A stretch of DNA of 64,000 nucleotides. Source: Blautia massiliensis (ex Durand et al. 2017) (lineage in GTDB: Bacteria; Bacillota; Clostridia; Lachnospirales; Lachnospiraceae). Below, piece by piece: positions 33,794-43,916 of this stretch. The notes beneath the pieces are model-generated. The model did not search any database, was not told the origin of the DNA, and saw only the letters and a list, made by a program, of their open reading frames with translations. The stretch lies in contig NZ_LN913006.1 in NCBI RefSeq assembly GCF_001487165.1, positions 2,944,657-3,008,656 on the forward strand, written 5' to 3'. A program made the position numbers and the translations under genes. Each line of letters starts with the position of its first letter. Position 1 is the stretch's first letter.

Positions 33794-33973
33794 ATGAAGG
33801 GAACCAGCTGCGAATACTGTGCAAACTATACATATGATGAAGAGTGTGACGAATATTATTGTGATGTCAATCTGGATGAGGATGAATATTATCGTTTTGT
33901 GAGCAGTGATTACAAGGAATGTCCGTATTATCGTTCCGGAGATGAATATAAGGTGGTACGTCATCAGATGTGA
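33794..33973 (+). CDS. DUF6472-family small cysteine protein
   Basis: A 59-residue acidic protein with four cysteines in 'SCEYCANYTYDEECDEYYCD' and a fifth in 'KECPYYRSGDEY'. The pattern suggests a small metal-binding (zinc-ribbon-like) protein and fits DUF6472, found in Lachnospiraceae. ATG 33794 follows GAGAGGAG; a longer in-frame ORF upstream runs through the previous terminator and is rejected. Function unknown. Confidence 0.7.
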   Translation: MKGTSCEYCANYTYDEECDEYYCDVNLDEDEYYRFVSSDYKECPYYRSGDEYKVVRHQM

Positions 33974-34020
33974 TACAGAGTAACGGAAAAAACAGAGCAG
34001 AAGATAATGTGATAAGACAA

Positions 34021-34073
34021 ATGCAGGTTTTCCACGAAAAGGAATGCGAGTTTTGTGGAAAATCTGCATTTTG
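34021..34073 (+). terminator. Intrinsic terminator
   Basis: ATGCAGgTTTTCCAC (34021-34035) with GTGGAAAAtCTGCAT (34055-34069), then TTTT. Confidence 0.75.
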
Positions 34074-34289
34074 ATGTTTTGATATGTGTAAAAGGATTCA
34101 AATTTGTAAAAATTGGCGTGTTTACATTTGAAAAAAATATCTTTATAATAAAAATATTGGTCTGACAGGTGGAACCTTTATATCATCCAGACGATGATAA
34201 TGCTACAGGATTTTGTCTGAGACAAAATTTCGGGTAAGCGTCTGACAGACTTATAATAGATTTTTTGATTTGACGGAGGATGTGACAGA

Positions 34290-35570
34290 TTGGATATTAT
34301 AAAGAAATTCGGGGATATGGTGGGAGAGAGATCCATCAGGGATCCGGAAAAAGCACGAAAACTTCTTCTCACTGGATACCGGCTTCAGGAAAAACGTCTG
34401 CAGCTTTTTCCTGACAGGAAGCTTCCTGCTTCGGGACAGTATGTAGCCCGTATAGTCATGCAGAATATTATCAAAGCCCTTGCAAAACCGGACGATACCG
34501 CTCTGGTGAGCATTTTTGTACCGGGAGAGCTTCTGACAGCAGCAGGGATCACTCCGTATTCCGTGGAGGCAATGTCCTGCTTCATCGCTGGAACCAGATG
34601 CGAGCAGGCATTTCTGACACAGACGGAATCAGAGGGCTTTCCGGAAACCATGTGCTCCTATCACAGAGTTTTTCTGGGAGCGTCCATGACAGGATTGGTA
34701 CCGAAGCCCAAATGTACCATCTACACAAACCTTGCCTGCGATGGAAACATGATGACGTTTCCTTATCTGAAACAGAAGTATCAGATCCCGGGCTTTTATA
34801 TTGACGTACCCTATGAAAAAAATCAGGATTCCATCAGCTATGTTGCAGATCAGCTCCGTGAGCTGAAGAAATTCTTGGAGGATGTAGGCGGGAAAAAAAT
34901 CTCCGAGCAGTCGGTACAGCGTGCAGTTGCCAACAGCAATGAAGCGGCCTCCTATTACAGCAGCCAGCTTGCCCTCAGAAAGGATCACGATCCGGTGACT
35001 TCCCTGACAAATGAGCTGTATGCGATCTTTATGTGTCATCTTCTGGCGGGCTCAGAGGAATCCCTGAAATACACAAAAATGCTTCTTGAGGATGTGAAGA
35101 AGGCACCAAAGGGGGAAGGTCTTCATATTTTGTGGATGCATATGATGCCGTTTTTGCAGGAGCCGGTAAAGGATGTATTTAATTACAGCCAGAACGTGCA
35201 TATCCGTGCCTGTGATTTTGTTGCAGACGGTTTTCAGCGGATGCAGGCCTCGGATCCTTATGAGGCCCTTGCGGAAAAAATGGTCAACTGCATTTACAAC
35301 GGAAGTGTGAAGCAGAGGATCCGGCGTGCTCAGGAGCTGGCGAACCTTACAGAGGCAGACGGCGGGATCCTTTTTGCGCATTGGGGCTGCAAGGGAACCA
35401 TCGGAGCTTCCAGCCTGATCAAAAATTCTCTGGAAAATGCAGGACTTCCAACCATGGTCCTGGACGGTGACGGCTGTAACCCGGCCAATTCCAGTGACGG
35501 CCAGGTATCCACACGACTTCAGGCATATCTGGAAATGCTGTCAGAAGGTAAGGAGGAAAAACGGTCATGA
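34290..35570 (+). CDS. 2-hydroxyacyl-CoA dehydratase-family subunit (HgdB-like)
   Basis: A 426-residue protein of the HgdB/BcrB/double-cubane superfamily. Cysteines that could bind a [4Fe-4S] cluster are in 'AMSCFIAGTRCEQAF', 'ETMCSYHRVFLG' and 'KPKCTIYTNLACDGN'; the last third has 'LFAHWGCKGTIGASSLIKN' and 'VLDGDGCNPANSSDGQVSTR', typical of the second domain. The start is TTG 34290, 9 bases after GGAGG. Such proteins use a one-electron step primed by an ATP-driven activase to dehydrate 2-hydroxyacyl-CoA or reduce difficult bonds. Substrate unknown; no CoA-transferase or acyl-CoA dehydrogenase is nearby. Confidence 0.8.
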   Translation: MDIIKKFGDMVGERSIRDPEKARKLLLTGYRLQEKRLQLFPDRKLPASGQYVARIVMQNIIKALAKPDDTALVSIFVPGELLTAAGITPYSVEAMSCFIAGTRCEQAFLTQTESEGFPETMCSYHRVFLGASMTGLVPKPKCTIYTNLACDGNMMTFPYLKQKYQIPGFYIDVPYEKNQDSISYVADQLRELKKFLEDVGGKKISEQSVQRAVANSNEAASYYSSQLALRKDHDPVTSLTNELYAIFMCHLLAGSEESLKYTKMLLEDVKKAPKGEGLHILWMHMMPFLQEPVKDVFNYSQNVHIRACDFVADGFQRMQASDPYEALAEKMVNCIYNGSVKQRIRRAQELANLTEADGGILFAHWGCKGTIGASSLIKNSLENAGLPTMVLDGDGCNPANSSDGQVSTRLQAYLEMLSEGKEEKRS

Positions 35571-37264
35571 TACATTACGTCTGTAAATATACACCGCTGG
35601 AGCTGTTTAAGGGCTTTGGCGAGGAATGTGCGGTTCTTGAGGAAATGCCGGAGAATTTTGAGCTTTCGGACCAGATCGCCCATGCTAATCTCTGTGGCTT
35701 CGGAAAATCTGTGATCCAGGCAGTGCTGGAGGGAAAGGTAGAGCAGCTTGTTCTTGTTAACTGCTGTGATTCCATGCGCCGTGTGTACGACATTGTGGAA
35801 AGTACCGGTAAATGTAAATTTCTGTACATGCTGGACATGCCTCATGAGGATAACGACTGTGAAAAGGTGAAGCTTGCCCAGGGCATCCACCGTCTGAAGA
35901 AAGCTTATGAGAAATTTTCGGGGAAAACCTTCGACAGAAGTGGATTTCTGAATGCTTTTTCCCATGAGCCTGTGGATAACCAGCCGTATATCGGTGTTCT
36001 GGGTGTCCGTGTCAGCGGCATCCTGGAAAAAATGATCCGGGATAATATCCGCATGGATGTGGAAAACCTGACCTGTACAGGTGGAAGACGTCTTGCAGTG
36101 ATCCGTGAGGAGCTGGAAAAAATGGAAGACGATGCCATGTTCCTGGCTTATGCGGATGCACTTCTTTCCCAGATGCCCTGCTTCCGTATGAACAACAGCA
36201 CCCGAAGAAACCGGCTGTATCTGGATCCGAACCTGAAGGGAATCATTTATCATACTATTAAATTCTGCGACTATTACGGATTTGAGTATGCAAGCATCAA
36301 GCGTGATATCAAGGTTCCGCTTCTGAAGATCGAGACAGATTTTACAAGCCAGAGTGCAGGACAGCTCCTTACCAGAGTGCAGGCTTTTGCGGAGACCCTG
36401 GAAGGCTCTGAGGATATGGACCCATCAAAAGGAATCAGCGAGGAGATAAGGAAAAAAATGGAATCAGGAGTTTATTATGTGGCAGGGATCGACAGCGGTT
36501 CCACAAGTACGGATGTTGTGATCCTGGATAAAGACGGAAAAATTAAATCGACCATGATCATTCCCACAGGCGGCGGCGCTATGATGAGTGCAGAGAAGAG
36601 CCTGGAGATGGCCGTGGAAAAAGCAGGGATCAGGAAAGAAGATATCGTGCGTATCGTTACTACCGGATATGGACGCGCCTATATTGACAGTGGTGATGAC
36701 AGTATCACAGAGATTACCTGTCACGCAAAGGGAGCCCATTATCTGAATCCGAATGTGCGTACAGTTATCGACATCGGCGGTCAGGATATCAAGGCGATCA
36801 GCATTGACGAGAACGGTGCGGTAAAAAATTTCCTGATGAACGATAAATGTGCAGCAGGAACCGGACGATTCCTGGAAATGATGGCCCGTACTCTTGGACT
36901 TTCCCTGGAGGAGATGAGTACCCGTGGCCTGGAGTGGAAAGAGAATGTAGTGATCTCAAGCATGTGTACTGTATTTGCAGAGTCCGAGGTAGTTTCCCTG
37001 GTTGCCCAGAATAAGGACGTGGCAGATATCATCCATGGTCTGAATGTATCTGTTGCTTCCAAGGTAGGAGCTCTTGCAGCCCGCCTTGGCAAAAAGAATC
37101 CGGGGGAATACATGATGACCGGTGGTGTTGCCAGAAATAAAGGTATCATCCAGGCACTGGAGGAGAAGCTGGGGGCGAAGCTTTATATCTGTGATGAGGC
37201 ACAGCTTTGTGGTGCGCTTGGTGCGGCACTGTTTGCTTATGAGAAGTGTAATGCGGCACGGTGA
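35567..37264 (+). CDS. Fusion: dehydratase subunit plus ATP-dependent activase
   Basis: A 565-residue protein. Residues 1-305 are a second HgdB-type domain ('VNCCDSMRRVYDIVESTGK' recalls the cysteine-aspartate motif of dehydratase subunits); residues 310-565 are a BadF/BadG/HgdC activase with ATP loops 'GIDSGSTSTDVVILDKDG' and 'DIGGQDIKAI'. C428 ('DKCAAGTGRFLE') and C467 ('SSMCTVFAESEVV') match the two cysteines that hold the bridging [4Fe-4S] cluster of activase dimers. In most systems the activase is separate; here it is joined to a subunit. It overlaps the upstream gene by 4 bases (ATGA), so the two proteins probably form one system. Confidence 0.82.
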   Translation: MIHYVCKYTPLELFKGFGEECAVLEEMPENFELSDQIAHANLCGFGKSVIQAVLEGKVEQLVLVNCCDSMRRVYDIVESTGKCKFLYMLDMPHEDNDCEKVKLAQGIHRLKKAYEKFSGKTFDRSGFLNAFSHEPVDNQPYIGVLGVRVSGILEKMIRDNIRMDVENLTCTGGRRLAVIREELEKMEDDAMFLAYADALLSQMPCFRMNNSTRRNRLYLDPNLKGIIYHTIKFCDYYGFEYASIKRDIKVPLLKIETDFTSQSAGQLLTRVQAFAETLEGSEDMDPSKGISEEIRKKMESGVYYVAGIDSGSTSTDVVILDKDGKIKSTMIIPTGGGAMMSAEKSLEMAVEKAGIRKEDIVRIVTTGYGRAYIDSGDDSITEITCHAKGAHYLNPNVRTVIDIGGQDIKAISIDENGAVKNFLMNDKCAAGTGRFLEMMARTLGLSLEEMSTRGLEWKENVVISSMCTVFAESEVVSLVAQNKDVADIIHGLNVSVASKVGALAARLGKKNPGEYMMTGGVARNKGIIQALEEKLGAKLYICDEAQLCGALGAALFAYEKCNAAR

Positions 37265-37318
37265 TCAGATCAGACAAGTTGCCTGCGCAGTGAATGCAGA
37301 GTGTGAATATCCTTTTGG

Positions 37319-38095
37319 TCAGGGGCGGCGTGCCCACTCACTGGGCGAACAGCCACAGTTCTTTCGGAAGTACCGGCTGAAGTGGGAGAGATTTGAAAAT
37401 CCGCACAGCAGAGCCACCTGTTGAACAGGCAGAGCTTCGTTGGTGAGCAGATTTTTGGCTTTTTCCAGACGGAGCAGATTCAGGTCAGCATGAGGGGTAC
37501 TGTCAAAAAAATTCCGGTAACAGGAATAAAACTGACTTTTTTCGAGATTAGCCATGGCGCAGAGCTTTTCTGTTGTCCATGGCTTTTCGTAATTTGTAAG
37601 CATTTCCAGACGGATTTTTTGGAACAGGCTGCAGAGCTCCGAGTCTGCAGACTTGCCTGTATCTGTACTGCGGAGTTCCCGTGAGGCTGTGATCATCAGC
37701 TGGCAGAGCAGGGCATACTCGTAGTCCCGGGAAAAAACTTCTCTGTTCAGATATTCATGCTGCAGCTTCTGGATACAGTGATCGATCTCCTGGCAGTCAC
37801 TGGGGTAAAAAATTTCGTTGCAGGGAAGTCCGAACCGTTTTGCCAGGTTTTCTCCGCAGGAAAAATGGACATAACTGTTCCGAAATTTTCGCACAGCCTG
37901 ATAATGCTGGGGATTTCCCGGAATATAAAAGATGCAGGCATTATCCCGGGTGACAGTAAGCTGACCGCCCAGATAAACCTTCATTGGTGTTTTAAATAAA
38001 AGAAAAAGAAAATCTCCGCTTCCCTCCGGTCGGAAAATCCTGTCGTAATCGGAGTTGGAACGGTTGTATTCGCAGAAATTTAAGGTGAAATCCAT
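37319..38095 (-). CDS. AraC-family transcriptional regulator
   Basis: A 258-residue regulator: N-terminal cupin-like sugar-binding domain (about 1-150) and C-terminal double helix-turn-helix (about 160-258; 'WTTEKLCAMANLEKSQFYSC' and 'VQQVALLCGFSNLSHFSRYF'). It is divergent from the GH51 gene with a 342-bp gap, so arabinose- or arabinoside-dependent control of abfA is likely. ATG 38095 follows AAAGGAGC. It converges with the dehydratase-activase gene without a clear terminator between them. Confidence 0.87.
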   Translation of the reverse strand: MDFTLNFCEYNRSNSDYDRIFRPEGSGDFLFLLFKTPMKVYLGGQLTVTRDNACIFYIPGNPQHYQAVRKFRNSYVHFSCGENLAKRFGLPCNEIFYPSDCQEIDHCIQKLQHEYLNREVFSRDYEYALLCQLMITASRELRSTDTGKSADSELCSLFQKIRLEMLTNYEKPWTTEKLCAMANLEKSQFYSCYRNFFDSTPHADLNLLRLEKAKNLLTNEALPVQQVALLCGFSNLSHFSRYFRKNCGCSPSEWARRP

Positions 38096-38203
38096 GAAAA
38101 TGCTGCGCTCCTTTCATTACGTAGATCAGACAATCCGACTGTGGCATTGTAAAGAACTTTCTGTCTGGAAGTATAAAGTAAAGTGACAGAGGGACGTCCG
38201 TCT

Positions 38204-38233
38204 GGTAAGACTGTCTTTACGATAAATCTTACC
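38204..38233. promoter_or_regulatory. Inverted repeat in the AraC/abfA divergent gap
   Basis: GGTAAGA (38204-38210) and TCTTACC (38227-38233), centres 23 bp apart, a possible operator. The rest of 38096-38437 shows no gene and no promoter I can fix with confidence. Confidence 0.35.
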
Positions 38234-38356
38234 GGAAAAAAAGTCAACTGTTTCGGAAGATAATCACTGGTATGGATAGAACAGGATGGTAAAATGAAAC
38301 ATAGAAACGGTTGATTTCCGATCTGTCTGAGAGTGTGTGAGCGAACAGAGGCATAA

Positions 38357-39943
<1,587 letters not shown>

Positions 39944-40013
39944 GGGCCGGTGAAGTATAGTAAAAGCAGTTACAGAAAATGTAAATCATGCTACATTATG
40001 GGAGGTCTTTTTT

Positions 40014-41003
40014 ATGTACACACCTGCAAAGGAACGCTACGAAACTATGGAGTACAACCGCTGCGGTGAAAGCGGCCTGATGCTTCCGAAGGTGTCTCTT
40101 GGATTATGGCATAATTTCGGAGATACTTCTGATTATGAAAACATGAAGCAGCTGTGTTTCACAGCTTTTGACAATGGTATCACACAGTTTGACCTTGCCA
40201 ATAATTACGGACCTGCCTATGGAAGTGCGGAACGGAATTTCGGCAAGATCCTGAAAGAAGAACTGATGCCATACCGTGATGAGCTGATCATCACAACAAA
40301 GGCAGGCTATGATATGTGGGAAGGTCCTTATGGAAACTGGGGCAGCCGCAAGTATCTTCTGGCGAGCCTTGACCAGAGCCTGAAGCGCATGGGTCTGGAA
40401 TATGTGGATATTTTTTACCATCACAGAATGGATCCTGAGACTCCGCTTGAGGAGACTATGGGGGCGCTGGCAACAGCGGTTCAGCAGGGCAAGGCTCTCT
40501 ATGTGGGACTTTCCAATTATGATGGAAAAACCTTAAGCCAGGCGGCAGCGATCCTGAAGGATCTGAAATGCCCCTTTGTGATCAACCAGAACCGGTATTC
40601 CATTTTTGACAGAACTGTGGAAGAAAACGGTCTCAAGAGAACCACCGGCATTTTGAAAAAAGGTCTGATCACTTTTAGCCCTCTTGCTCAGGGACAGCTG
40701 ACAGACCGTTACCTGAACGGGATCCCGGAGGACAGCCGTATCCGCAAAGATGGAAGATTCCTTAAGGAAAGTGTGCTGACGCCGGAGCGTCTGGATCAGA
40801 TCCGGAGACTGAACGATCTGGCAGCCCAGCGTGGAGAGAAGCTGGCTGATATGGCGCTTGGCTGGCTGCTTCAGCATAAGGAAGTTACCAGTGTTCTGAT
40901 CGGAGCTTCCAAGCCGCAGCAGATCCTTGATAATGTGAAAGCGATCCACTGTGCACCGTTTACAGCTGAGGAGCTGCGTCTGATCGACGAGATCTCAAAA
41001 TAA
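40014..41003 (+). CDS. Aldo/keto reductase (YghZ/GPR type)
   Basis: A 329-residue NADPH-dependent reductase. 'CGESGLMLPKVSLGLWHNFG' and 'FDLANNYGPAYGSAERNFG' are typical of the AKR14/YghZ group; catalytic Tyr is in 'ANNYGP', Lys in 'ITTKAGYDMWEGPYG', His in 'YHHRMDPETPLEET'. YghZ reduces L-glyceraldehyde 3-phosphate and some aldehydes. ATG 40014 follows GGGAGG. Located behind abfA, it may handle sugar aldehydes such as arabinose, but this is not shown. A terminator follows. Confidence 0.88.
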   Translation: MYTPAKERYETMEYNRCGESGLMLPKVSLGLWHNFGDTSDYENMKQLCFTAFDNGITQFDLANNYGPAYGSAERNFGKILKEELMPYRDELIITTKAGYDMWEGPYGNWGSRKYLLASLDQSLKRMGLEYVDIFYHHRMDPETPLEETMGALATAVQQGKALYVGLSNYDGKTLSQAAAILKDLKCPFVINQNRYSIFDRTVEENGLKRTTGILKKGLITFSPLAQGQLTDRYLNGIPEDSRIRKDGRFLKESVLTPERLDQIRRLNDLAAQRGEKLADMALGWLLQHKEVTSVLIGASKPQQILDNVKAIHCAPFTAEELRLIDEISK

Positions 41004-41012
41004 GATTTATAT

Positions 41013-41056
41013 ACTTCCTGTTTTACTATGAAAAGTAGTGAAGCAGGGAGTTTTTT
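41013..41056 (+). terminator. Intrinsic terminator after the reductase gene
   Basis: A 15-bp stem with G-U pairs (41013-41027 with 41037-41051) followed by TTTTTT. Confidence 0.75.
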
Positions 41057-41097
41057 ATGTCGAAATAATTGTTTAACTGAATTAGGAAAGTTTCCGG

Positions 41098-41243
41098 GTT
41101 ACTGTTCACTGGTAATATTCCGCGAGGTGTTTTTTGTGAGCGAAGGTCACAGAAAACCCGAGACATACCGCGCGAATTTATGCGATTACCATAAATTCTG
41201 TGCATCGCGAAAGCGTGTTGCTGAGAACGGAGTGAACAGTAAC
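41098..41243. repeat. Palindromic non-coding unit with 13-bp terminal inverted repeats
   Basis: GTTACTGTTCACT (41098-41110) and its exact inverse AGTGAACAGTAAC (41231-41243) bound 146 bp that contain nested inverted repeats: GTGAgcgaaggTCAC near 41137-41150 and GAATTTATG/CATAAATTC (41174-41182, 41190-41198). No coding capacity. It looks like a miniature mobile or REP-like element in the gap before the thiamine operon. Confidence 0.55.
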
Positions 41244-41283
41244 GTCTCCGGTGGGAGTGCAAAGAGCAATAAGCAGTGGAGGT

Positions 41284-41312
41284 TTGACAACGGGATAGGT
41301 GTGTGCTATATT
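41284..41312 (+). promoter_or_regulatory. thi operon promoter
   Basis: TTGACA (41284-41289), 17-bp spacer, TATATT (41307-41312). It lies 23 bp before the TPP aptamer. Confidence 0.8.
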
Positions 41313-41334
41313 GAAAAACAGAAAAGAAAAGAGC

Positions 41335-41412
41335 CAGCGGGAGCTTGTGTGACAGGCTGAGAGGAAGATAGATCTTCGACCGTACCTGATTTGGGTAATG
41401 CCAACGGAGGGA
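41335..41412 (+). promoter_or_regulatory. TPP riboswitch (THI element)
   Basis: Conserved pieces CTGAGAGGAAG (41357-41367), CTTCGACCG (41374-41382), ACCTGATTTGGGTAATGCCA (41384-41403) and GGAGGGA (41406-41412) in the right order. It should turn down the thiWME genes when thiamine pyrophosphate is high. An intrinsic terminator follows at 41423. Confidence 0.93.
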
Positions 41413-41422
41413 TTGTGATCTG

Positions 41423-41464
41423 AGAGCGTGTCTCCGTGGAGTTTTCCATGGGATGCGCTCTTTT
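41423..41464 (+). terminator. TPP riboswitch expression-platform terminator
   Basis: AGAGCGTGTC (41423-41432) pairs with the segment ending GCGCTC (41455-41460) with two G-U pairs, then TTTT. Confidence 0.6.
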
Positions 41465-41630
41465 CGGATGCAGGAATGGAACTGGAATGTTCTGACAATG
41501 TGGGGATGTGAAAGTGCCAGAGACTGCATGTGGAGCTTCTGCGAAAGAGCGGGCAGGAAGGGGAGCGCCTTAATGTCTGGCAGGAGAGTGATATTCCGGA
41601 GGATTTTTCCGGAAGGATCATGTAAGCGAT

Positions 41631-41757
41631 GGGAATCCGTGTTTTCGGAGTGAGAGGAAGTAAGGGAACTTCGACCGCCAAAATCTAATGGCAGACTGCA
41701 GCAGACGGGAAGCTTTTGCCCGGATCTGACAGGGCTCTGCCTGATATTTCAGGGAGG
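41631..41757 (+). promoter_or_regulatory. Degenerate second TPP-aptamer-like unit and hairpins before thiW
   Basis: GAGAGGAAG (41652-41660) and CTTCGACCG (41669-41677) repeat the 5' arm of the first aptamer, and ATCTAATGGCAGAC...ACGGGAAG (to 41712) weakly matches its 3' half. Near the ribosome site, CAGG-gctctg-CCTG and CCTGA-tatt-TCAGG share one CCTG and cannot form together. It may be a divergent or decayed tandem riboswitch. The remainder of 41465-41630 shows only an inverted repeat TGCCAGA/TCTGGCA. Confidence 0.45.
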
Positions 41758-41766
41758 AAAAACACT

Positions 41767-42321
41767 ATGGAAAAACAAAGGATGCACACGCTTCGTATGG
41801 TAATGCTGGCAATGATGGTTGCGATCGGTGTCGTTATTTCACCGATTCTGAGGATTGAGGGAATGTGCCCCACGGCGCATCTTGTCAATATCGTATGCTC
41901 GGTTCTGATGGGACCGTGGTATTCCCTTCTCTGTGCGACCATGATCGGCGTGATCCGTATGATGTTTATGGGAATCCCGCCACTTGCACTGACCGGTGCA
42001 GTATTTGGCGCATTTCTTTCAGGTGTGTTCTACAGACTTTCCAAAGGCAAGATCATCTGCGCGGTGATCGGTGAGATCTTTGGAACGGGTATCATCGGGT
42101 CCATGGTTTCTTATCCGGTGATGGCATTCCTGATGGGAAGAGGCGGACTGACAGCATTTTATTATACGCCGATGTTCCTTGCAGCAACCACAATGGGAGG
42201 ATGTGTTGCCTATATTTTCCTGAAGGCTCTGAGTAAAGCAGGTCTTCTGGTGAAATTCCAGGCAGCTTTGGGTTCAAAAACATATGAGACAAAGAATTTT
42301 ACAACTGCGAAAGCGAATTAA
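41767..42321 (+). CDS. thiW: ThiW, thiazole-specific ECF transporter S component
   Basis: A 184-residue membrane protein with five to six helices. 'MLAMMVAIGVVISPILRIEG' and 'LVNIVCSVLMGPWYSLLCA' fit the ThiW family, the substrate-binding subunit of an energy-coupling-factor importer for the thiazole precursor. The shared ECF ATPases are encoded elsewhere. ATG 41767 follows GGGAGG. Its 3' end overlaps thiM by 38 bases. Controlled by the TPP riboswitch upstream. Confidence 0.88.
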   Translation: MEKQRMHTLRMVMLAMMVAIGVVISPILRIEGMCPTAHLVNIVCSVLMGPWYSLLCATMIGVIRMMFMGIPPLALTGAVFGAFLSGVFYRLSKGKIICAVIGEIFGTGIIGSMVSYPVMAFLMGRGGLTAFYYTPMFLAATTMGGCVAYIFLKALSKAGLLVKFQAALGSKTYETKNFTTAKAN

Positions 42322-43186
42322 AGAAGAAAAGCCGCTGATCCATTGCATCACCAATCCGATCTCGATCCATGACTGTGCCAACGTGGTCCTTGCAGTAGGT
42401 GCAAGGCCGATCATGGCGGAGCATCCGGCAGAGGTGACAGATATTACGGCATCGGCTGGTGCGCTGATGCTGAATCTCGGGAATATTACCGATGCCAGGA
42501 TCGAGTCAATGAAGCGTTCTATGAGAACAGCGATGGAAAATAAGATCCCGGTTCTTCTGGACCTGGTAGGGGTTGCCTGCAGTGATCTCAGGCTGAATCT
42601 GGCGAGGGAGCTTTTAAGGATCGGTCATCCGGCAGTGCTGAAGGGAAATATGTCAGAGCTTCTGGCTGTTTCCGGGCTGCCGTCTCATGCGATCGGAATC
42701 GATGCGGGTGTCGAGGATGCTCTGACTGAGGAAAATATCGATGGAGTCAGTGAAGTGCTTAAGGCTTTTTCCAGAAATAATCAGGCAATCGTGCTGGCTA
42801 CCGGGAAACAGGATTTTGTTACGGATGGTGAACGGGTTGTTCTGGTACAAAATGGCAGTGCGGCGCTGTCCGGGATCACAGGAACCGGCTGTATGGTCGG
42901 TGCACTGACTGCGGCGTTTTTGCCGGGGTGCGAAGATAATATTGCGAAAGAGATGACGGATAGTATAGAGGCAGGTGTCTGGTCTGGCGTTGAGATGGAA
43001 TTAAATGGGAGATCCGGGAATTATCTGGCTGCGGCAGTGCTTGGTACTGCACTTATGGGTATCGCCGGCGAGGAAGCGGAGAAGATTTCCCGCGGTCCGG
43101 GAAGCTTTCAGGTAAATCTGCTGGATGAGATCTATGGGCTTTCGGATCGACAGCTGCTGGATCTGTTGAAGATTGAAATGCACTGA
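42284..43186 (+). CDS. thiM: Hydroxyethylthiazole kinase
   Basis: A 300-residue kinase, slightly longer than usual at the C terminus. 'PLIHCITNPISIHDCANVVL' is the ThiM start, 'LDLVGVACSDLRLNLARELL' and 'VLKGNMSELLAVSG' the substrate region, and 'SGITGTGCMVGALTAAFLPG' the ATP site with the catalytic cysteine. It phosphorylates salvaged thiazole alcohol for coupling by ThiE. Start at 42284 lies within thiW in another frame. Part of thiWME. Confidence 0.92.
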   Translation: MRQRILQLRKRIKEEKPLIHCITNPISIHDCANVVLAVGARPIMAEHPAEVTDITASAGALMLNLGNITDARIESMKRSMRTAMENKIPVLLDLVGVACSDLRLNLARELLRIGHPAVLKGNMSELLAVSGLPSHAIGIDAGVEDALTEENIDGVSEVLKAFSRNNQAIVLATGKQDFVTDGERVVLVQNGSAALSGITGTGCMVGALTAAFLPGCEDNIAKEMTDSIEAGVWSGVEMELNGRSGNYLAAAVLGTALMGIAGEEAEKISRGPGSFQVNLLDEIYGLSDRQLLDLLKIEMH

Positions 43187-43202
43187 AAAAGAGGAGATTA
43201 GG

Positions 43203-43844
43203 ATGGATAGAAAAGATTTGGATGTAACATTGTATCTGGTGACGGATAGTTCTTATCATACGGAGGAGTCTTTGCTCCGTACGGTTGAGGAGGCTTGTAA
43301 GGGTGGTGTGACTCTGGTCCAGCTTCGCGAGAAGAATAAGGGTGGACGGGAGTATCTGGATAAGGCTTTTAAGGTGAAGGAGATCACAGATCGTTACAAT
43401 GTGCCGCTGATCATTGATGATCGTGTGGATGTGGCGCTGGCCTGTGATGCGGCTGGTGTGCATGTTGGAGCTTCTGATATTCCGGTTGCTGTGGCAAGGA
43501 AGCTGATGGGACCGGATAAGATCGTGGGGGCTACTGCCAAGACGGTGGAGGCTGCTGTGAAGGCTTATGAGGATGGTGCGGATTATCTTGGTGTGGGGGC
43601 GATTTATCCTACTACTACTAAGGTTGTGACGATCCTTACCAAGGTTTCTACGTTGAAGGATATCTGTGAGGCGGTTCCGATTCCGGCGGTTGCGATCGGG
43701 GGATTGAATGCCGGGAATATGGATGTGCTTGAGGGCGCCGGTATGAGTGGTATGGCGGTTGTTTCTGCGATCATGAAGGCGGAGGATCCGAAGAAGAATG
43801 CGCGGGAGCTGAAGGAGAAGATTGTTGCTTTGATGGGAAAGTGA
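43203..43844 (+). CDS. thiE: Thiamine-phosphate synthase
   Basis: A 213-residue TIM-barrel enzyme. 'LYLVTDSSYHTEESLLRTVE', 'GVTLVQLREKNKGGREYL', 'LIIDDRVDVALACDAAGVHV', 'GVGAIYPTTTKV' and 'VAIGGLNAGNM' are family motifs. It joins hydroxymethylpyrimidine diphosphate and thiazole phosphate to give thiamine phosphate. ATG 43203 follows AGAGGAG, 16 bases after thiM; the operon supports thiazole salvage, as no thiG, thiS or thiC is present. Confidence 0.94.
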   Translation: MDRKDLDVTLYLVTDSSYHTEESLLRTVEEACKGGVTLVQLREKNKGGREYLDKAFKVKEITDRYNVPLIIDDRVDVALACDAAGVHVGASDIPVAVARKLMGPDKIVGATAKTVEAAVKAYEDGADYLGVGAIYPTTTKVVTILTKVSTLKDICEAVPIPAVAIGGLNAGNMDVLEGAGMSGMAVVSAIMKAEDPKKNARELKEKIVALMGK

Positions 43845-43862
43845 TTTAGGAAATGAATGGAG

Positions 43863-43901
43863 AGCAGTGGTGGATTTGAGGTTCATTGCTGTTCTTTTTT
43901 T
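43863..43901 (+). terminator. Terminator of the thi operon
   Basis: AGCAGTG (43863-43869) with CATTGCT (43884-43890, one G-U), followed after two bases by a T run. Confidence 0.6.
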
Positions 43902-43916
43902 GTTGAAATACGGACG

